The notes beneath the pieces were generated by a model, which searched no databases, was not told the origin of the DNA, and saw nothing but the letters and a program-made list of their open reading frames with translations. Shown one piece after another: positions 1 to 8,733 of a stretch of DNA of 64,000 bases; position 1 is the first letter of the stretch; every line of letters begins with the position of its first letter. The stretch lies in the NCBI GenBank assembly GCA_021794355.1, contig JAJYRA010000084.1, positions 1-64,000 of the forward strand, in the 5' to 3' direction. The stretch is from Thermoplasmata archaeon. Its GTDB lineage: Archaea; Thermoplasmatota; Thermoplasmata; Thermoplasmatales; Thermoplasmataceae. Position numbers and translations under genes: made by a program.

Positions 1-103
1 ATATTTCCCGTTGTCGGTCTGCTTCAGACGGAACTGTTACCAGTCCATCCTTGACCCTCGCTTCATAGTTTTCGGTTTTTCCTATGTTGAGACTTTCACT
101 CAC
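1..103 (-). CDS. Partial CDS, N-terminus of an unidentified protein
   Basis: On the minus strand a GTG at 103-101 opens a frame that stays open to the window edge. It begins MSESLNIGKTENYEAR and continues VKDGLVTVPSEADRQREI. A Shine-Dalgarno-like AAAGGTG lies about 7 nt upstream (111-117), which supports this start. The 34 visible residues are too few to assign a family. The overlapping plus-strand frame (11-205) has no start context and is Cys/Phe/Tyr-rich, so it is probably antisense noise. Confidence 0.5.
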   Translation of the reverse strand, partial: MSESLNIGKTENYEARVKDGLVTVPSEADRQREI

Positions 104-237
104 GATTATTCACCTTTGACGGCGCACACAAATTTAGACATGACGGTAACACACCGAGGCTATCTTTTCTTTTTACATCTATATAAAATAATTAGCCATG
201 CATGAATCTTATAGAAAATAAATAATTTGTTACTGCT

Positions 238-272
238 CAAAAATTTGAAAATTAAAAATAAAAGAATTTTCG
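238..272 (-). terminator. T-rich termination region after the solute-binding protein gene
   Basis: Immediately after the stop codon of the solute-binding protein gene, the minus strand reads through several T-runs (TTCTTTTATTTTTAATTTTC followed by AAATTTTTG). No stem is needed. U-rich tracts are the usual archaeal termination signal and are recognised by aCPSF1, whose gene lies at the other end of this window. Confidence 0.45.
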
Positions 273-273
273 A

Positions 274-2310
274 TTAAAATAGTCTTCCAAAGATGGAGGC
301 ATCCAGTATCATCGATGCTACAAATGTTGGCCCACTATTGGATGGGTTATTACTGGATATTGCCGATGAGGCTGGACTGGACGCAGATCCGTGATATGAG
401 ATGGTAAGCAGGTTATAGAAATAACCTACAAATGCATTATCAACGAAACCATGGATATAAGGCTGTACAAAGTATACATTGTTTGGCATTGGAAGCCATA
501 TATACGCAGATAGATTGTAGGTTATGTTGTATATCTGTTTCATATCGTGAATCTGAACTGATGAATTTTGGAAATCCAAAGTTGAGAACAGAGACTGAAG
601 AGTTTTGTTATTAACAAATGCATCGTTACCTCCTAGAGCTCCTCCTTGGGCACTGTCATAAACCGGTATCAACTGCTGACCAATTGGATCTGGATAATCT
701 GGAACCCATCCTAAGTCCATGAATCTTGGGAATGAAGAGGCATTTACCAAACTTGGAAACACCGATTCAGTCACTGTTTTTGCGGCAAAGTGAAGACCTA
801 TTTTAGAAAACGCTGATATAGCATAATCGAATTGTGCAGTTTCTATGCTCGTCACGGGTGAAATTCCGGTCAGGTTAAATGTTACCGATGTTGAAAGATC
901 AGAACCAGAGGTGTCGCCATATTTTTTGCCACCAATTGAGACATAGTAATGATCCTCCTGTCCCGCTAGGGTTATGTTTTGGATGGCGTATTTAAGATTC
1001 ATGGCTTGAGTAGGCAAGTTCGTTGGGTTGTAGAACCCAGGTCCGTATGATGGTGAAATCGGACCAAGCTCATTATATGCTTCAGACTGATTATTGAAAT
1101 TGTTTTTATAAACGCTTGTCTGTGCCGAGTAGTTATTTGCCTCTATAAGCGCCCTTCTAAAATGAATGTTGCTGGTAAATGATCTCTGCGTATTCATGGA
1201 GAAATAGAAAACTCCATCAATTGGGAAAGATTTTACCAAGTTGAAATTTGCCTGTGATTTATTGTAGAAATGGTTTATAATATCAGCAAAACTTCCAGGT
1301 GAGATAGTTGATATTTGTGAAGTGTTCTGGTCAAACTCCTCTATCCTATCTGTGTGGCTGAGGGCATATTTAATCACAATCTCTGGAATGTGTGCCGCTT
1401 GAGCAACGGAAGGTACATTGGTGCTATTTGCAACCCAATAGTTGGGATTCGCTTTTATTACAACTGTATCCAATCCTGCACTTGCAGAATACACAACATA
1501 GGGACCTGTCCCAATTGCTCCGTTATCGTTCAAAAAAGTGTTCTGCTGACCATAAACAACCCCTCCATTAGCATCTATTTGACCTGGATAGACAACAGCT
1601 CCCCACCATCCAGCAAGGTCAGAAAGCATAAAAGAGTATACAGATAATCCTTTTACAGTTACGCTGTAGTTATTATTTACAACAACTGCCTGATTTGAGT
1701 AATTCATTAGCATCATGTTTGACTTGTTTGTGTTGAAATTGGAAAGCACAAAATCAGTAACATTAGCAGCGTTTCTTGACTCCTTTGTAAAATTGGAACT
1801 CTTAATATTATAATGCGATAGTGTGTCATTTTCAATTGCGTTGATCATACCCCATGGCAGTGCTACGCCTGTTGTTGCATAGTCAGTTGAGTTGAACAAT
1901 ATGTTAGGGTAGTTAGAAGTGGAAACTCCTTGAGCCATTATTATTGTTCTATATATTGAAAACCATACGTCAGGTGCTGTCATTGGCTTCCCGTTGCTAA
2001 ATGTTACATGTTGCCTTAATGTAAATGTATAATTTTGCTGGGAAACATTCGATACGCTTTTAGCTAAAACCGGCTCAACTCCTACACCAGATCCATGGAA
2101 CTGTACTAGTTCCTGATACAGAGCAGTGTAAAGAGGCTCATCTGTCGTAAAGAAACCCGTTGCCGGATCAAGTTCTCCCGGCGCAGCGGTTTGCGATGTG
2201 TCAGTAAATACAGGCTTGCTTTTGTGATAAAATTCAAACACAGTTACGCCTGCAGCGATCAAAATGACAACAACAACGACAGCTATTATTGCTTTAGTAT
2301 TCTTTGCCAT
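274..2310 (-). CDS. Peptide ABC transporter solute-binding protein (SBP_bac_5 family), membrane-anchored
   Basis: This 678-aa extracellular receptor probably captures oligopeptides for the OppBCDF importer encoded just upstream. An uncleaved N-terminal anchor (residues about 7-28, AIIAVVVVVILIAAGVTVF) has no lipobox cysteine. It leads into a family-5 binding domain that opens with the typical GELDPATGFFTTDEPLYTAL stretch. Many Asn-X-Ser/Thr sites suggest an N-glycosylated exterior, as expected in an acidophile. The C-terminus carries a Ser/Asn/Pro-rich linker (about 642-665) and a short hydrophobic end. It lies 436 nt downstream of the transporter operon with its own AT-rich upstream region, so it is probably a separate, more abundant transcript. 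Peptide rather than sugar or nickel specificity is inferred from the neighbours. Confidence 0.88.
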   Translation of the reverse strand: MAKNTKAIIAVVVVVILIAAGVTVFEFYHKSKPVFTDTSQTAAPGELDPATGFFTTDEPLYTALYQELVQFHGSGVGVEPVLAKSVSNVSQQNYTFTLRQHVTFSNGKPMTAPDVWFSIYRTIIMAQGVSTSNYPNILFNSTDYATTGVALPWGMINAIENDTLSHYNIKSSNFTKESRNAANVTDFVLSNFNTNKSNMMLMNYSNQAVVVNNNYSVTVKGLSVYSFMLSDLAGWWGAVVYPGQIDANGGVVYGQQNTFLNDNGAIGTGPYVVYSASAGLDTVVIKANPNYWVANSTNVPSVAQAAHIPEIVIKYALSHTDRIEEFDQNTSQISTISPGSFADIINHFYNKSQANFNLVKSFPIDGVFYFSMNTQRSFTSNIHFRRALIEANNYSAQTSVYKNNFNNQSEAYNELGPISPSYGPGFYNPTNLPTQAMNLKYAIQNITLAGQEDHYYVSIGGKKYGDTSGSDLSTSVTFNLTGISPVTSIETAQFDYAISAFSKIGLHFAAKTVTESVFPSLVNASSFPRFMDLGWVPDYPDPIGQQLIPVYDSAQGGALGGNDAFVNNKTLQSLFSTLDFQNSSVQIHDMKQIYNITYNLSAYIWLPMPNNVYFVQPYIHGFVDNAFVGYFYNLLTISYHGSASSPASSAISSNNPSNSGPTFVASMILDASIFGRLF

Positions 2311-2746
2311 CCGTTGATCAGTATACTTAACTTATTAAACATTACTGAAGAATATATATCCACTTTGTAAAATCAGCTGAAAAAATGAGTTTAAAATATA
2401 TAAAATCCGTTTTTGGTGATTATTTAAATTTGAACGTAAATTATCTCTGTTTCAAATCAACAACCTAAATTTATAGACACCAGTCGTAATTGTTCTTTGT
2501 CGACGGAATGACGTCGATGGAACGGATATGGTTCTAAATTATCCAGTTTGTATCTTGAATCTTAGGGTTTGAAAGATCAAATGAGAGATGCAAATCACTT
2601 CTTTAAAAGTTCAATTATGCTTAATTTTCAACAATTACATAGGTCGGAACTGCCTTCGAAATAAGACTCGACAAAAGGGAGTATGACTTATGATACCGAG
2701 TGCAGGGTCCGTGTTTCTTTAATGGTTCCAAAGAGAACAACAACTT
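2311..2746. other. 436-nt intergenic region with a short perfect inverted repeat
   Basis: This gap lies between the bPH2 gene and the solute-binding protein gene. No ORF longer than about 27 codons with a credible start is visible. It contains a perfect 6-bp inverted repeat TCGACG-gaatga-CGTCGA at 2500-2517. The promoter for the solute-binding protein should lie in the A/T-rich part nearest 2330-2360. No RNA gene was recognised. Confidence 0.4.
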
Positions 2747-3145
2747 TCATTGTGTAAACTTATTACCTAAAACTCTTATTAAATCGGTAATAATTTGACT
2801 TTCAGGCGGCAGATCTTTAATTAGAAGGTTTCTTCCTTTAGAGATTATATATATGGAACGTAAATTGAATCTCCTTTGGAAATATCCTTGGTTTAGGAAA
2901 GCTTCCCCCACGTTTCCCACCAATATAGTGTGATCCATCAGGAAGTTTCTTACCCTGATTTCACTATCTGATATAAAATATTTATAATTCCTTTTCCATA
3001 TAATATACATAAGAACGAGTATATAAGAAATTCCAAGGAAGAGCATATAATTCAAAATATTTTTTGGGGAAATTTCCAGAAATAATGAAAAAATGGCTAT
3101 CAGTATTGTGGCCTTTAGGATTGTCTTAATTTCCATTCTCCCCAT
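2747..3145 (-). CDS. Small membrane protein with bacterial PH (bPH2/DUF304-like) domain
   Basis: This 132-aa protein has two N-terminal hydrophobic helices (about 9-25 and 30-48) followed by a soluble domain: ISDSEIRVRNFLMDHTILVG, then RSIYIISKGRNLLIKDLPPE. That strand pattern is typical of bPH2 (DUF304/YdbT-like) domains, which sit on the inner membrane face. The start overlaps the end of oppF by 20 nt, so it is the last gene of the oppBCDF operon. A second start (Met4, 3136) is possible. Its role is unknown; the operon suggests assembly or regulation of the peptide transporter. The family call rests on pattern recognition. Confidence 0.65.
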   Translation of the reverse strand: MGRMEIKTILKATILIAIFSLFLEISPKNILNYMLFLGISYILVLMYIIWKRNYKYFISDSEIRVRNFLMDHTILVGNVGEAFLNQGYFQRRFNLRSIYIISKGRNLLIKDLPPESQIITDLIRVLGNKFTQ

Positions 3146-4079
3146 ACAACCAACACTTTACCTTTACTCCATTAACATCAATATATGGCGGTTCTCTTCC
3201 TTTACATATCTCCATCACAAATGGACATCTACTATGAAATCTGCAACCTTCAGGAGGATTTATTAAGCTTGGAACATCACCTACAGGAGAAGCAACTGTT
3301 TTACTTTTAAACGACGGTATAGAGTTGATCAGGAGCTGAGTATACGGATGCTTAGGGGTTTCAATGATTTTTCTTGTATCTCCATACTCTACTATTTCTC
3401 CTGCATAAATTACGATGATTTCATCACTTATGTATTTGGCCACCCCAATATTGTGAGTAATAAAAATATAAGTTAATTTATTTTTCTTCTGAAGAGAAAT
3501 AAGAAGATTCAGCATTTGCGCCTGAATTGACTCGTCCAGTGCGGAAGTGGGCTCATCCAATACAAGTAACTTCGGGTCCTTAATGAGAGCTCTTGCAATT
3601 GCTATTCTCTGTACCTGTCCACCAGAAAACTCCCTTGGTTGTTTATCCTTGGAATCGTCGTAATCCAATCCCACTGAATTTAACACATCTCTAACTGCTT
3701 TTTCATCAAATTTGCCTAGAGGTTCAGAAACAAGCTCCTTAATTCGCATTCTTGGGTTGATAGAAGTAGATGGGTTCTGAAAAACCATTGAAACATTTCT
3801 TCTGACTTCCCTTATATTCCCTGGATTTACTTCTTTCCCCTCGAAAAATAATTTTCCTCCCGAAATCGTTTCTATAGTAGCTACGATCTTCCCCATTGTA
3901 GATTTGCCAGAACCACTCTCTCCAACCACTGCAAGTATCTTGCCCTCATCCAGACTGAGGTTAACATGTTCAAGAGCTCTCACATCAGGAATTTTACGTC
4001 TGAATATAACGTCAAGTAATTGTTTTTTTTGAACCGGATATAATTTTTTAACATCCTCAAATCTAAATATTTCACTCAT
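3126..4079 (-). CDS. oppF: Oligopeptide ABC transporter ATP-binding protein (OppF-like)
   Basis: This 317-aa cytoplasmic ATPase powers peptide import as a heterodimer with the OppD-like protein. Visible motifs are Walker A GESGSGKST, signature FSGGQVQRIAIARAL and Walker B LLVLDEPTSALD, followed by the switch His (FITHNIG). The C-terminal region has the Cys cluster found in Opp/Dpp ATPases (CRFHSRCPFVMEICKGREPP), thought in this family to bind an Fe-S cluster. Its start overlaps the oppD end by 8 nt and its end overlaps the bPH2 gene by 20 nt, so translation is probably coupled. OppF versus DppF cannot be decided from sequence alone. Confidence 0.93.
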   Translation of the reverse strand: MSEIFRFEDVKKLYPVQKKQLLDVIFRRKIPDVRALEHVNLSLDEGKILAVVGESGSGKSTMGKIVATIETISGGKLFFEGKEVNPGNIREVRRNVSMVFQNPSTSINPRMRIKELVSEPLGKFDEKAVRDVLNSVGLDYDDSKDKQPREFSGGQVQRIAIARALIKDPKLLVLDEPTSALDESIQAQMLNLLISLQKKNKLTYIFITHNIGVAKYISDEIIVIYAGEIVEYGDTRKIIETPKHPYTQLLINSIPSFKSKTVASPVGDVPSLINPPEGCRFHSRCPFVMEICKGREPPYIDVNGVKVKCWLYGENGN

Positions 4080-5040
4080 AAAGCCAGCACCTCACAGATG
4101 ATCCGTCCGTTCTTCCCCTTAATTTAGGTTCCTCTTCTCTACATTTTTCGAAAACCTTTGGGCATCTTAAATTGAAACGACACCCAACCGGCATGTCGAA
4201 AAATGAAGGCGGTGAACCAGAAATGGAGAAAAGGGTACCAGAAGTTTTATAATCGGTTGGCACACTTTTTAACAATCCATCAGTATATGGATGCAAGGGG
4301 CTTTTAATCAGACTTTCTGAAGGGTTGCTCTCCACGATTCTGCCGGCATACATAACTATGATCCTATCAGACAGCACATAGGCTAAGCTTAAATCGTGGG
4401 TAATAAAAATAATTGACATTTTGTATTCCCTATTTAATTGCTTCAGAAGGTTAATGACTTGGGCCTGAATGGTTACATCCAGTGCAGTGGTCGGTTCATC
4501 TGCGATAAGCAATTTAGGCTTTAATATAATAGCCATTGAAATCACAACTCTTTGTACCTGTCCCCCAGAGAGTTCATGAGGATATCTTTTCATAATTTCA
4601 TCTGGATCTGGTAGCCTCATTATCTTTAAAGTTTCAACGGCTTCCTCGTACATCAGTTCTTCGGTTAGATTCTCTTTCTTCCTTGTGTTCCTGATGTTTA
4701 TTGCTTCTATTAGTTGGCTACCAACCCTTTTTACAGGGTTCAAGCTGTTGAGTGGATTTTGGAAAATCATGAAAACCTCCGTACCTCTCTGTTCAGTCAT
4801 CTGATCTTCCCTAAGTTTAACAATGTTAGTGCCGTTTAAGAGTATTTGACCTTCTGCTATTCCTGACATGGGAAGCAACTTTGTTACTGCCTGACCTAGA
4901 GTGCTCTTTCCGGAACCTGATTCACCAACTATGGAAACTATTTGACCCTCCTGCATCTGAAGTTGGAAATCTTCTAGAATGCTGGCAACTCCATTCACCG
5001 TTTTATAACTGACATTCAAATCTTTAATTTCTAATAACAA
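4072..5040 (-). CDS. oppD: Oligopeptide ABC transporter ATP-binding protein (OppD-like)
   Basis: This 322-aa ATPase is the partner of OppF. It has Walker A GESGSGKST near residue 40, Q-loop IFQNPLNSLNPV, signature LSGGQVQRVVISMAI, Walker B LLIADEPTTALD and switch His (FITHDLS). The C-terminal Opp/Dpp extension carries the Cys-rich segment CRFNLRCPKVFEKCREEEP. The gene sits 9 nt after oppC and overlaps oppF. Length and domain order are normal for the family. The second ATPase being more like OppF supports a heterodimeric transporter. Confidence 0.93.
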   Translation of the reverse strand: MLLEIKDLNVSYKTVNGVASILEDFQLQMQEGQIVSIVGESGSGKSTLGQAVTKLLPMSGIAEGQILLNGTNIVKLREDQMTEQRGTEVFMIFQNPLNSLNPVKRVGSQLIEAINIRNTRKKENLTEELMYEEAVETLKIMRLPDPDEIMKRYPHELSGGQVQRVVISMAIILKPKLLIADEPTTALDVTIQAQVINLLKQLNREYKMSIIFITHDLSLAYVLSDRIIVMYAGRIVESNPSESLIKSPLHPYTDGLLKSVPTDYKTSGTLFSISGSPPSFFDMPVGCRFNLRCPKVFEKCREEEPKLRGRTDGSSVRCWLYE

Positions 5041-5049
5041 AGAATCACC

Positions 5050-6003
5050 TTAATAATCTATCCTATTATTGATTAGGTCCTGGTATCTGTCACCTACTAA
5101 TACGAAGCCTATCACAATTATCAGAATGGATATCCCTGGGAAAAAAGAATACCACCAGTCAGCGGGCAAAAATTGCAATCCATTTGATGCCATAGCACCC
5201 AGTTCAGGTATGGGTACTGAGAGACCTATTCCAAGGAAAGCGAGTGTGGAATATGTGAGAATAACATTTCCAAAATCAAGTGCGGCATAAGCAATTATGG
5301 GATCAATACTGTTCAGAAATAGATACTTTATAAAGAAGTTTCTTGGCTTCACATTATTAATCTTAGCAGCCTGTACGTAATCCATATTCTTTACCCTGAG
5401 TACCTGACCACGGAAAAATCTTGTATAAGTGGGCCACCATACTATACTGAGCCCAAGTATTACACCGGAATAAGTGGCCCTGAGCGGAATTGAAATAGCA
5501 ATCACTAAAATTAAGGCAGGTATGGCCAAGAATGAGTCAGTTAATCTCATTATAATGGTTTCCAACCAACCCCCTCTATATGCAGCAGCAATTCCGAGAA
5601 TCGCTCCTATTGCTATGGCTGAAAAAACAACTATAACAGAAACTAGCGCGTCTCTCGGCATCGCATAGAGCATTCTTGAAAAGATGCTTTCTCCTTCGAA
5701 ATTTGTACCAAACCACATCCAGACAGTCTTGCTTGAGGGTGCTAATAGTCTATCCGCCAGAACGGTATGAAATGGGTTTGATGGTAACAGTATATAGGAC
5801 AGGTAAGAGTACCCCGTATAACCTGAAAGATATTCTAGTAGACCCTGAATGGCAGACCATCCCAGAAACGCTACAACTATAACCATCCCTATGATAGCTG
5901 TTTTGTCCTTAGACATCAACTTGAGGAAGTTTGATCTATCTCTTCGCTTTCTTATTAATTTTGATTCAGAGTCGTTTTTTATTTTATTTGTTTCGTTTAT
6001 CAT
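5050..6003 (-). CDS. oppC: Peptide ABC transporter permease (OppC/DppC-like)
   Basis: This 317-aa inner-membrane permease has a charged N-terminus (about 30 residues), a first helix (about 36-55), an external loop of about 55 residues and then five helices. The cytoplasmic EAA coupling loop is visible as AAKINNVKPRNFFIKYLFLN, which docks on the ATPases. The first codon overlaps the last codon of oppB (ATGA), and oppD starts 9 nt downstream. It forms the translocation pore with OppB. Confidence 0.92.
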   Translation of the reverse strand: MINETNKIKNDSESKLIRKRRDRSNFLKLMSKDKTAIIGMVIVVAFLGWSAIQGLLEYLSGYTGYSYLSYILLPSNPFHTVLADRLLAPSSKTVWMWFGTNFEGESIFSRMLYAMPRDALVSVIVVFSAIAIGAILGIAAAYRGGWLETIIMRLTDSFLAIPALILVIAISIPLRATYSGVILGLSIVWWPTYTRFFRGQVLRVKNMDYVQAAKINNVKPRNFFIKYLFLNSIDPIIAYAALDFGNVILTYSTLAFLGIGLSVPIPELGAMASNGLQFLPADWWYSFFPGISILIIVIGFVLVGDRYQDLINNRIDY

Positions 6004-7031
6004 TCCAGCTTCACCCTTGGATCAAGTACTCCATATAATATATCTGCCGCAAGATTAGCGATTATAATTGATATGGCAATTATGATGGTTGTTCCAAGAA
6101 TGGCAATATAGTCTAGGTTAGTTATGGCGTATACAATGAACCATCCCATGCCATGGTAGCTAAATATATCCTCAACCACCACAGCTCCAGCAACGGCGTA
6201 TCCGAAAGTTAAAGCTAACAAAGTAACTATGGGAATAGAAGCATTTCTCAAGGCTACAGTATAAACGGCCCTTTTTCTGGAAATTCCCTTCATCAATCCC
6301 AGTTTAAAATATTCTGATTCCATGGTATCAAGCATGCTTGCTCTGGTTAGCCTTGTTATTATTCCGAAGCTTAGCAATCCTATGGCAACCACTGGAAGTA
6401 TCATATGATGGATAAGGCTTACAAAATACGTAAAATCTCCCGCGATTAAAGCATCTAGGAGAGGAAAACCAGTTACATCTTTTGGTGTAAGTAATACTGG
6501 ATTGACTAAGCCAGTCGCTGGGAGAAGATGTAAATCGTAGGCGAAAAATACCTGGAGGAAAATTGCAACCAAAAATGGGGGCGATGCCCATGTTACCAGA
6601 TATACACCCTTTACGACCTGATCTCCTGCCTTTCTCCTCTTGGAGGCACCAAAGGCTCCTGTATACAACCCCAGTAACATGGAAAATAATAATGCGGGGA
6701 TAACCAACTCAAGAGTTCTTGGTAAATATCTTCCTATTAGATCTATTTCAGGCCTGTGAAACGATGGATCAAATCCCAGATTCCCGTGAAATATATTTGA
6801 AATGTAATTTAGGACCTGATTAGGCAAGGGGGCGTTTAAATCATATTCTTTTATAATTGCTAACAGCTGAGATTTCGAAGTATGTCCAGGTCCTGCATAA
6901 ACCTTGGCAAGAGCCAGTGGCGAAGGCGCAACTGCGTGAATTAGCAGATATACTATTGTTATGATAAATAACAGTGAAACAACTGCATATATTGTCCTTC
7001 TAATTATGTAAAGAATTAAAGCTGAATTCAC
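6000..7031 (-). CDS. oppB: Peptide ABC transporter permease (OppB/DppB-like)
   Basis: This 343-aa permease is the first gene of the minus-strand opp operon. It has an N-terminal helix (about 9-31), a long external segment containing GPGHTSKSQLLAIIKEYDLN (characteristic of OppB N-domains) and further helices with the EAA loop LGLMKGISRKRAVYTVALRN. The region upstream (7040-7170) is strongly AT-rich and should hold the operon promoter. Partner, spacing and length are as expected for a type I peptide importer. Confidence 0.92.
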   Translation of the reverse strand: MNSALILYIIRRTIYAVVSLLFIITIVYLLIHAVAPSPLALAKVYAGPGHTSKSQLLAIIKEYDLNAPLPNQVLNYISNIFHGNLGFDPSFHRPEIDLIGRYLPRTLELVIPALLFSMLLGLYTGAFGASKRRKAGDQVVKGVYLVTWASPPFLVAIFLQVFFAYDLHLLPATGLVNPVLLTPKDVTGFPLLDALIAGDFTYFVSLIHHMILPVVAIGLLSFGIITRLTRASMLDTMESEYFKLGLMKGISRKRAVYTVALRNASIPIVTLLALTFGYAVAGAVVVEDIFSYHGMGWFIVYAITNLDYIAILGTTIIIAISIIIANLAADILYGVLDPRVKLE

Positions 7032-7174
7032 TGATGTATGATTTAATTACAGTATTTAACTATTTATTACTTTTATGTGTCAAATCGTTTATGGATTACC
7101 TATTTTTCAGTATTTATTTGTTATAATATAATATATTTTTACGTTTTGATTTAGCCTTTAGCTGTGGAAGTGCG

Positions 7175-8065
7175 TCAGTTAAATTCCTTCCTTATTGTTC
7201 CAAAGGTCGTGTCTATTTGAGCATAGGCATTGTGCGGATGAATGCTTTCCTCACTTTCTGATGAAACTTTAAGTTTTACATCATTTCCTATCTTCGGAAA
7301 TCTCTTAACAATGTTGAATGAAATATCTCTGACTATATCCTCCACAAACTTGGGATGAATGTGCGCATTCAGGACCATCTCACCCTCATCGAGGCGTTTT
7401 AGTAAAGGCAATAAAGACCCGTTCATTCTGCTTTCCACGAACATAATAACTTCCTCTATTTCTAAATTAAGTTTATCTGCATACTCAACCTGAATCGTAA
7501 CATGGTTCCTTTGGTTATGAGTTACCACAGGTATTTTCATGAGTAAATTCTTTATTTCTGGATTCTCCTCAGACAAGAGTGTTCTCACTGTTTCCATGGC
7601 ACAAGGACAGGCGTTTATTACAAGTATTTCCACAGATAATCTAGTTTCATTAGTTCCATCACTATTCAAACTGGAGGAAACTTTCACGTTATATGGCACT
7701 ATGGATTCCAACCCTCCAGAAGATTTTCTCTTTAAATAAATCACAGTATCGAGTTCCACAACAGCTGTCTTTGAGTAGTCGAATCTGGCCAGACATTCCT
7801 TACAGATTTCCATTGAGAAATTTTCCAGTGCATCCTTCTTGGCATTCCTTGTTATAATAGAGTTGATAGCTTCTATACTCCTTGACATATCTGCCCCTTT
7901 TCGTGTTGATGGAATATCCACAAACACATTCAGTCTTGCTGAAAGATTAAAAACCTCTTCATTCCTTACTATTGTTATGGGAACCTGAACATTCTTTACC
8001 CCAACCTTTTCCACAGGTATAAGATGGAAAGGAACATCACCCTGCACATCCCTTATTTTCACCAT
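7175..8065 (-). CDS. mptA: GTP cyclohydrolase MptA (FolE2/GCYH-IB family)
   Basis: This 296-aa enzyme opens the GTP ring for tetrahydromethanopterin-type pterin or archaeosine synthesis. Family hallmarks are DIPSTRKGADMSRSIEAIN near residue 50 and the metal-site segment INACPCAMETVRTLL with its conserved Cys, followed by HNQRNHVTIQVEY. The length matches archaeal MptA (about 300-320). It is the third gene of a pcc1-prefoldin-mptA transcript, 9 nt after the prefoldin gene. In Thermoplasmatales the likely product use is archaeosine or queuosine-type tRNA modification, which would fit the KEOPS neighbour; that is inference. Confidence 0.93.
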   Translation of the reverse strand: MVKIRDVQGDVPFHLIPVEKVGVKNVQVPITIVRNEEVFNLSARLNVFVDIPSTRKGADMSRSIEAINSIITRNAKKDALENFSMEICKECLARFDYSKTAVVELDTVIYLKRKSSGGLESIVPYNVKVSSSLNSDGTNETRLSVEILVINACPCAMETVRTLLSEENPEIKNLLMKIPVVTHNQRNHVTIQVEYADKLNLEIEEVIMFVESRMNGSLLPLLKRLDEGEMVLNAHIHPKFVEDIVRDISFNIVKRFPKIGNDVKLKVSSESEESIHPHNAYAQIDTTFGTIRKEFN

Positions 8066-8074
8066 TCAATATAC

Positions 8075-8434
8075 CTATTGGCTTTTATTCTCTGAATAAG
8101 TCTTTTTAATCACTTCTTCAATTTCCTTATATTTTTCTTCAAGGGATTTTTGTTGTTTTTCTATGGTATTTATTCTTATTTCACTGAGTTCCTTTTGCTC
8201 TGTTAGTTCCTCAAACAATTTTTTTCTATCATCAACTTTATATAATACGGGACCAACGCTCCTATAAACTGGTGATCCCTCAGCCACCTTTCCCAGTTCC
8301 TCTATGGTTTTACTCAGTTCCTTTATTCTCACTTCTAACTGATATTTTTGAGTACCTATCTGTTCTAATTGATTTTCAATCTGTTGCGCCTGTCTTATCT
8401 GATTTTGCAAATAATTACTTATTCCACCTTCCAC
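8075..8434 (-). CDS. pfdB: Prefoldin beta subunit
   Basis: This 119-aa protein folds as two long coiled-coil arms around a short beta hairpin. The arms are visible as heptad-rich segments (about 5-48 and 75-112), with the hairpin core SPVYRSVGPVLYKVD between them, diagnostic of beta prefoldins. It holds unfolded proteins for the thermosome as an alpha2-beta4 hexamer. The GTG start follows the pcc1 stop TAG directly, with SD GAGGTGA inside the end of pcc1, so translation is coupled. Confidence 0.93.
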   Translation of the reverse strand: MEGGISNYLQNQIRQAQQIENQLEQIGTQKYQLEVRIKELSKTIEELGKVAEGSPVYRSVGPVLYKVDDRKKLFEELTEQKELSEIRINTIEKQQKSLEEKYKEIEEVIKKTYSENKSQ

Positions 8435-8677
8435 CTAATTCACCTCTTCAATTATCCTATTCGCTATTAGAATCCACTTAGTAACAGAACCAAGAGCAGC
8501 TCTAACTGCTACAGTATCTCTGGCTTCTATATAAATTTGAAAGGAATTCTCATTTTCTTTGAAATTTGTTACGGCCCTACCGATTATTCTATCCATGTTG
8601 GGTATAACAGATTCCATATGTTTATGGAATCTAGGCTTTTCAAATGTTAATGTGACTCTATACTTCTCAGCACTCAT
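8435..8677 (-). CDS. pcc1: KEOPS complex subunit Pcc1
   Basis: This 80-aa protein is the dimerising subunit of KEOPS, which makes t6A37 on tRNAs reading ANN codons. The sequence from MSAEKYRVTLTFEKPRFHKH through AVTNFKENENSFQIYIEARD to AVRAALGSVTKWI matches the small Pcc1/CTAG fold. I start at ATG 8677 because the longer frame runs back through tRNA-Arg on the opposite strand. A palindromic TATA box (8701-8708) centred 28 nt upstream implies a leaderless mRNA. It heads the pcc1-pfdB-mptA operon and diverges from a tRNA that should itself be a KEOPS substrate. Confidence 0.88.
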   Translation of the reverse strand: MSAEKYRVTLTFEKPRFHKHMESVIPNMDRIIGRAVTNFKENENSFQIYIEARDTVAVRAALGSVTKWILIANRIIEEVN

Positions 8678-8698
8678 AACATAGTATGCATTCAACTC

Positions 8699-8711
8699 AA
8701 AAATATTTATG
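8699..8711. promoter_or_regulatory. Shared palindromic TATA box for tRNA-Arg (+) and the pcc1 operon (-)
   Basis: The core AAATATTT (8701-8708) is its own reverse complement. It lies about 29 nt before the tRNA-Arg 5' end (8734) and about 28 nt before the pcc1 start codon (8677), the right distance for TBP/TFB in both directions. No other TA-rich element lies in this 56-nt gap. Direction would have to be set by BRE elements on each side. Confidence 0.65.
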
Positions 8712-8733
8712 CCAGATCGTATTTTCCTTGCAT

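Noticed and set aside
11..205. 64-aa plus-strand ORF at the window edge
   Set aside because: It is antisense to a minus-strand frame that has an SD and a good start, and its composition is Cys/Phe/Tyr/His-rich, as expected of noise.
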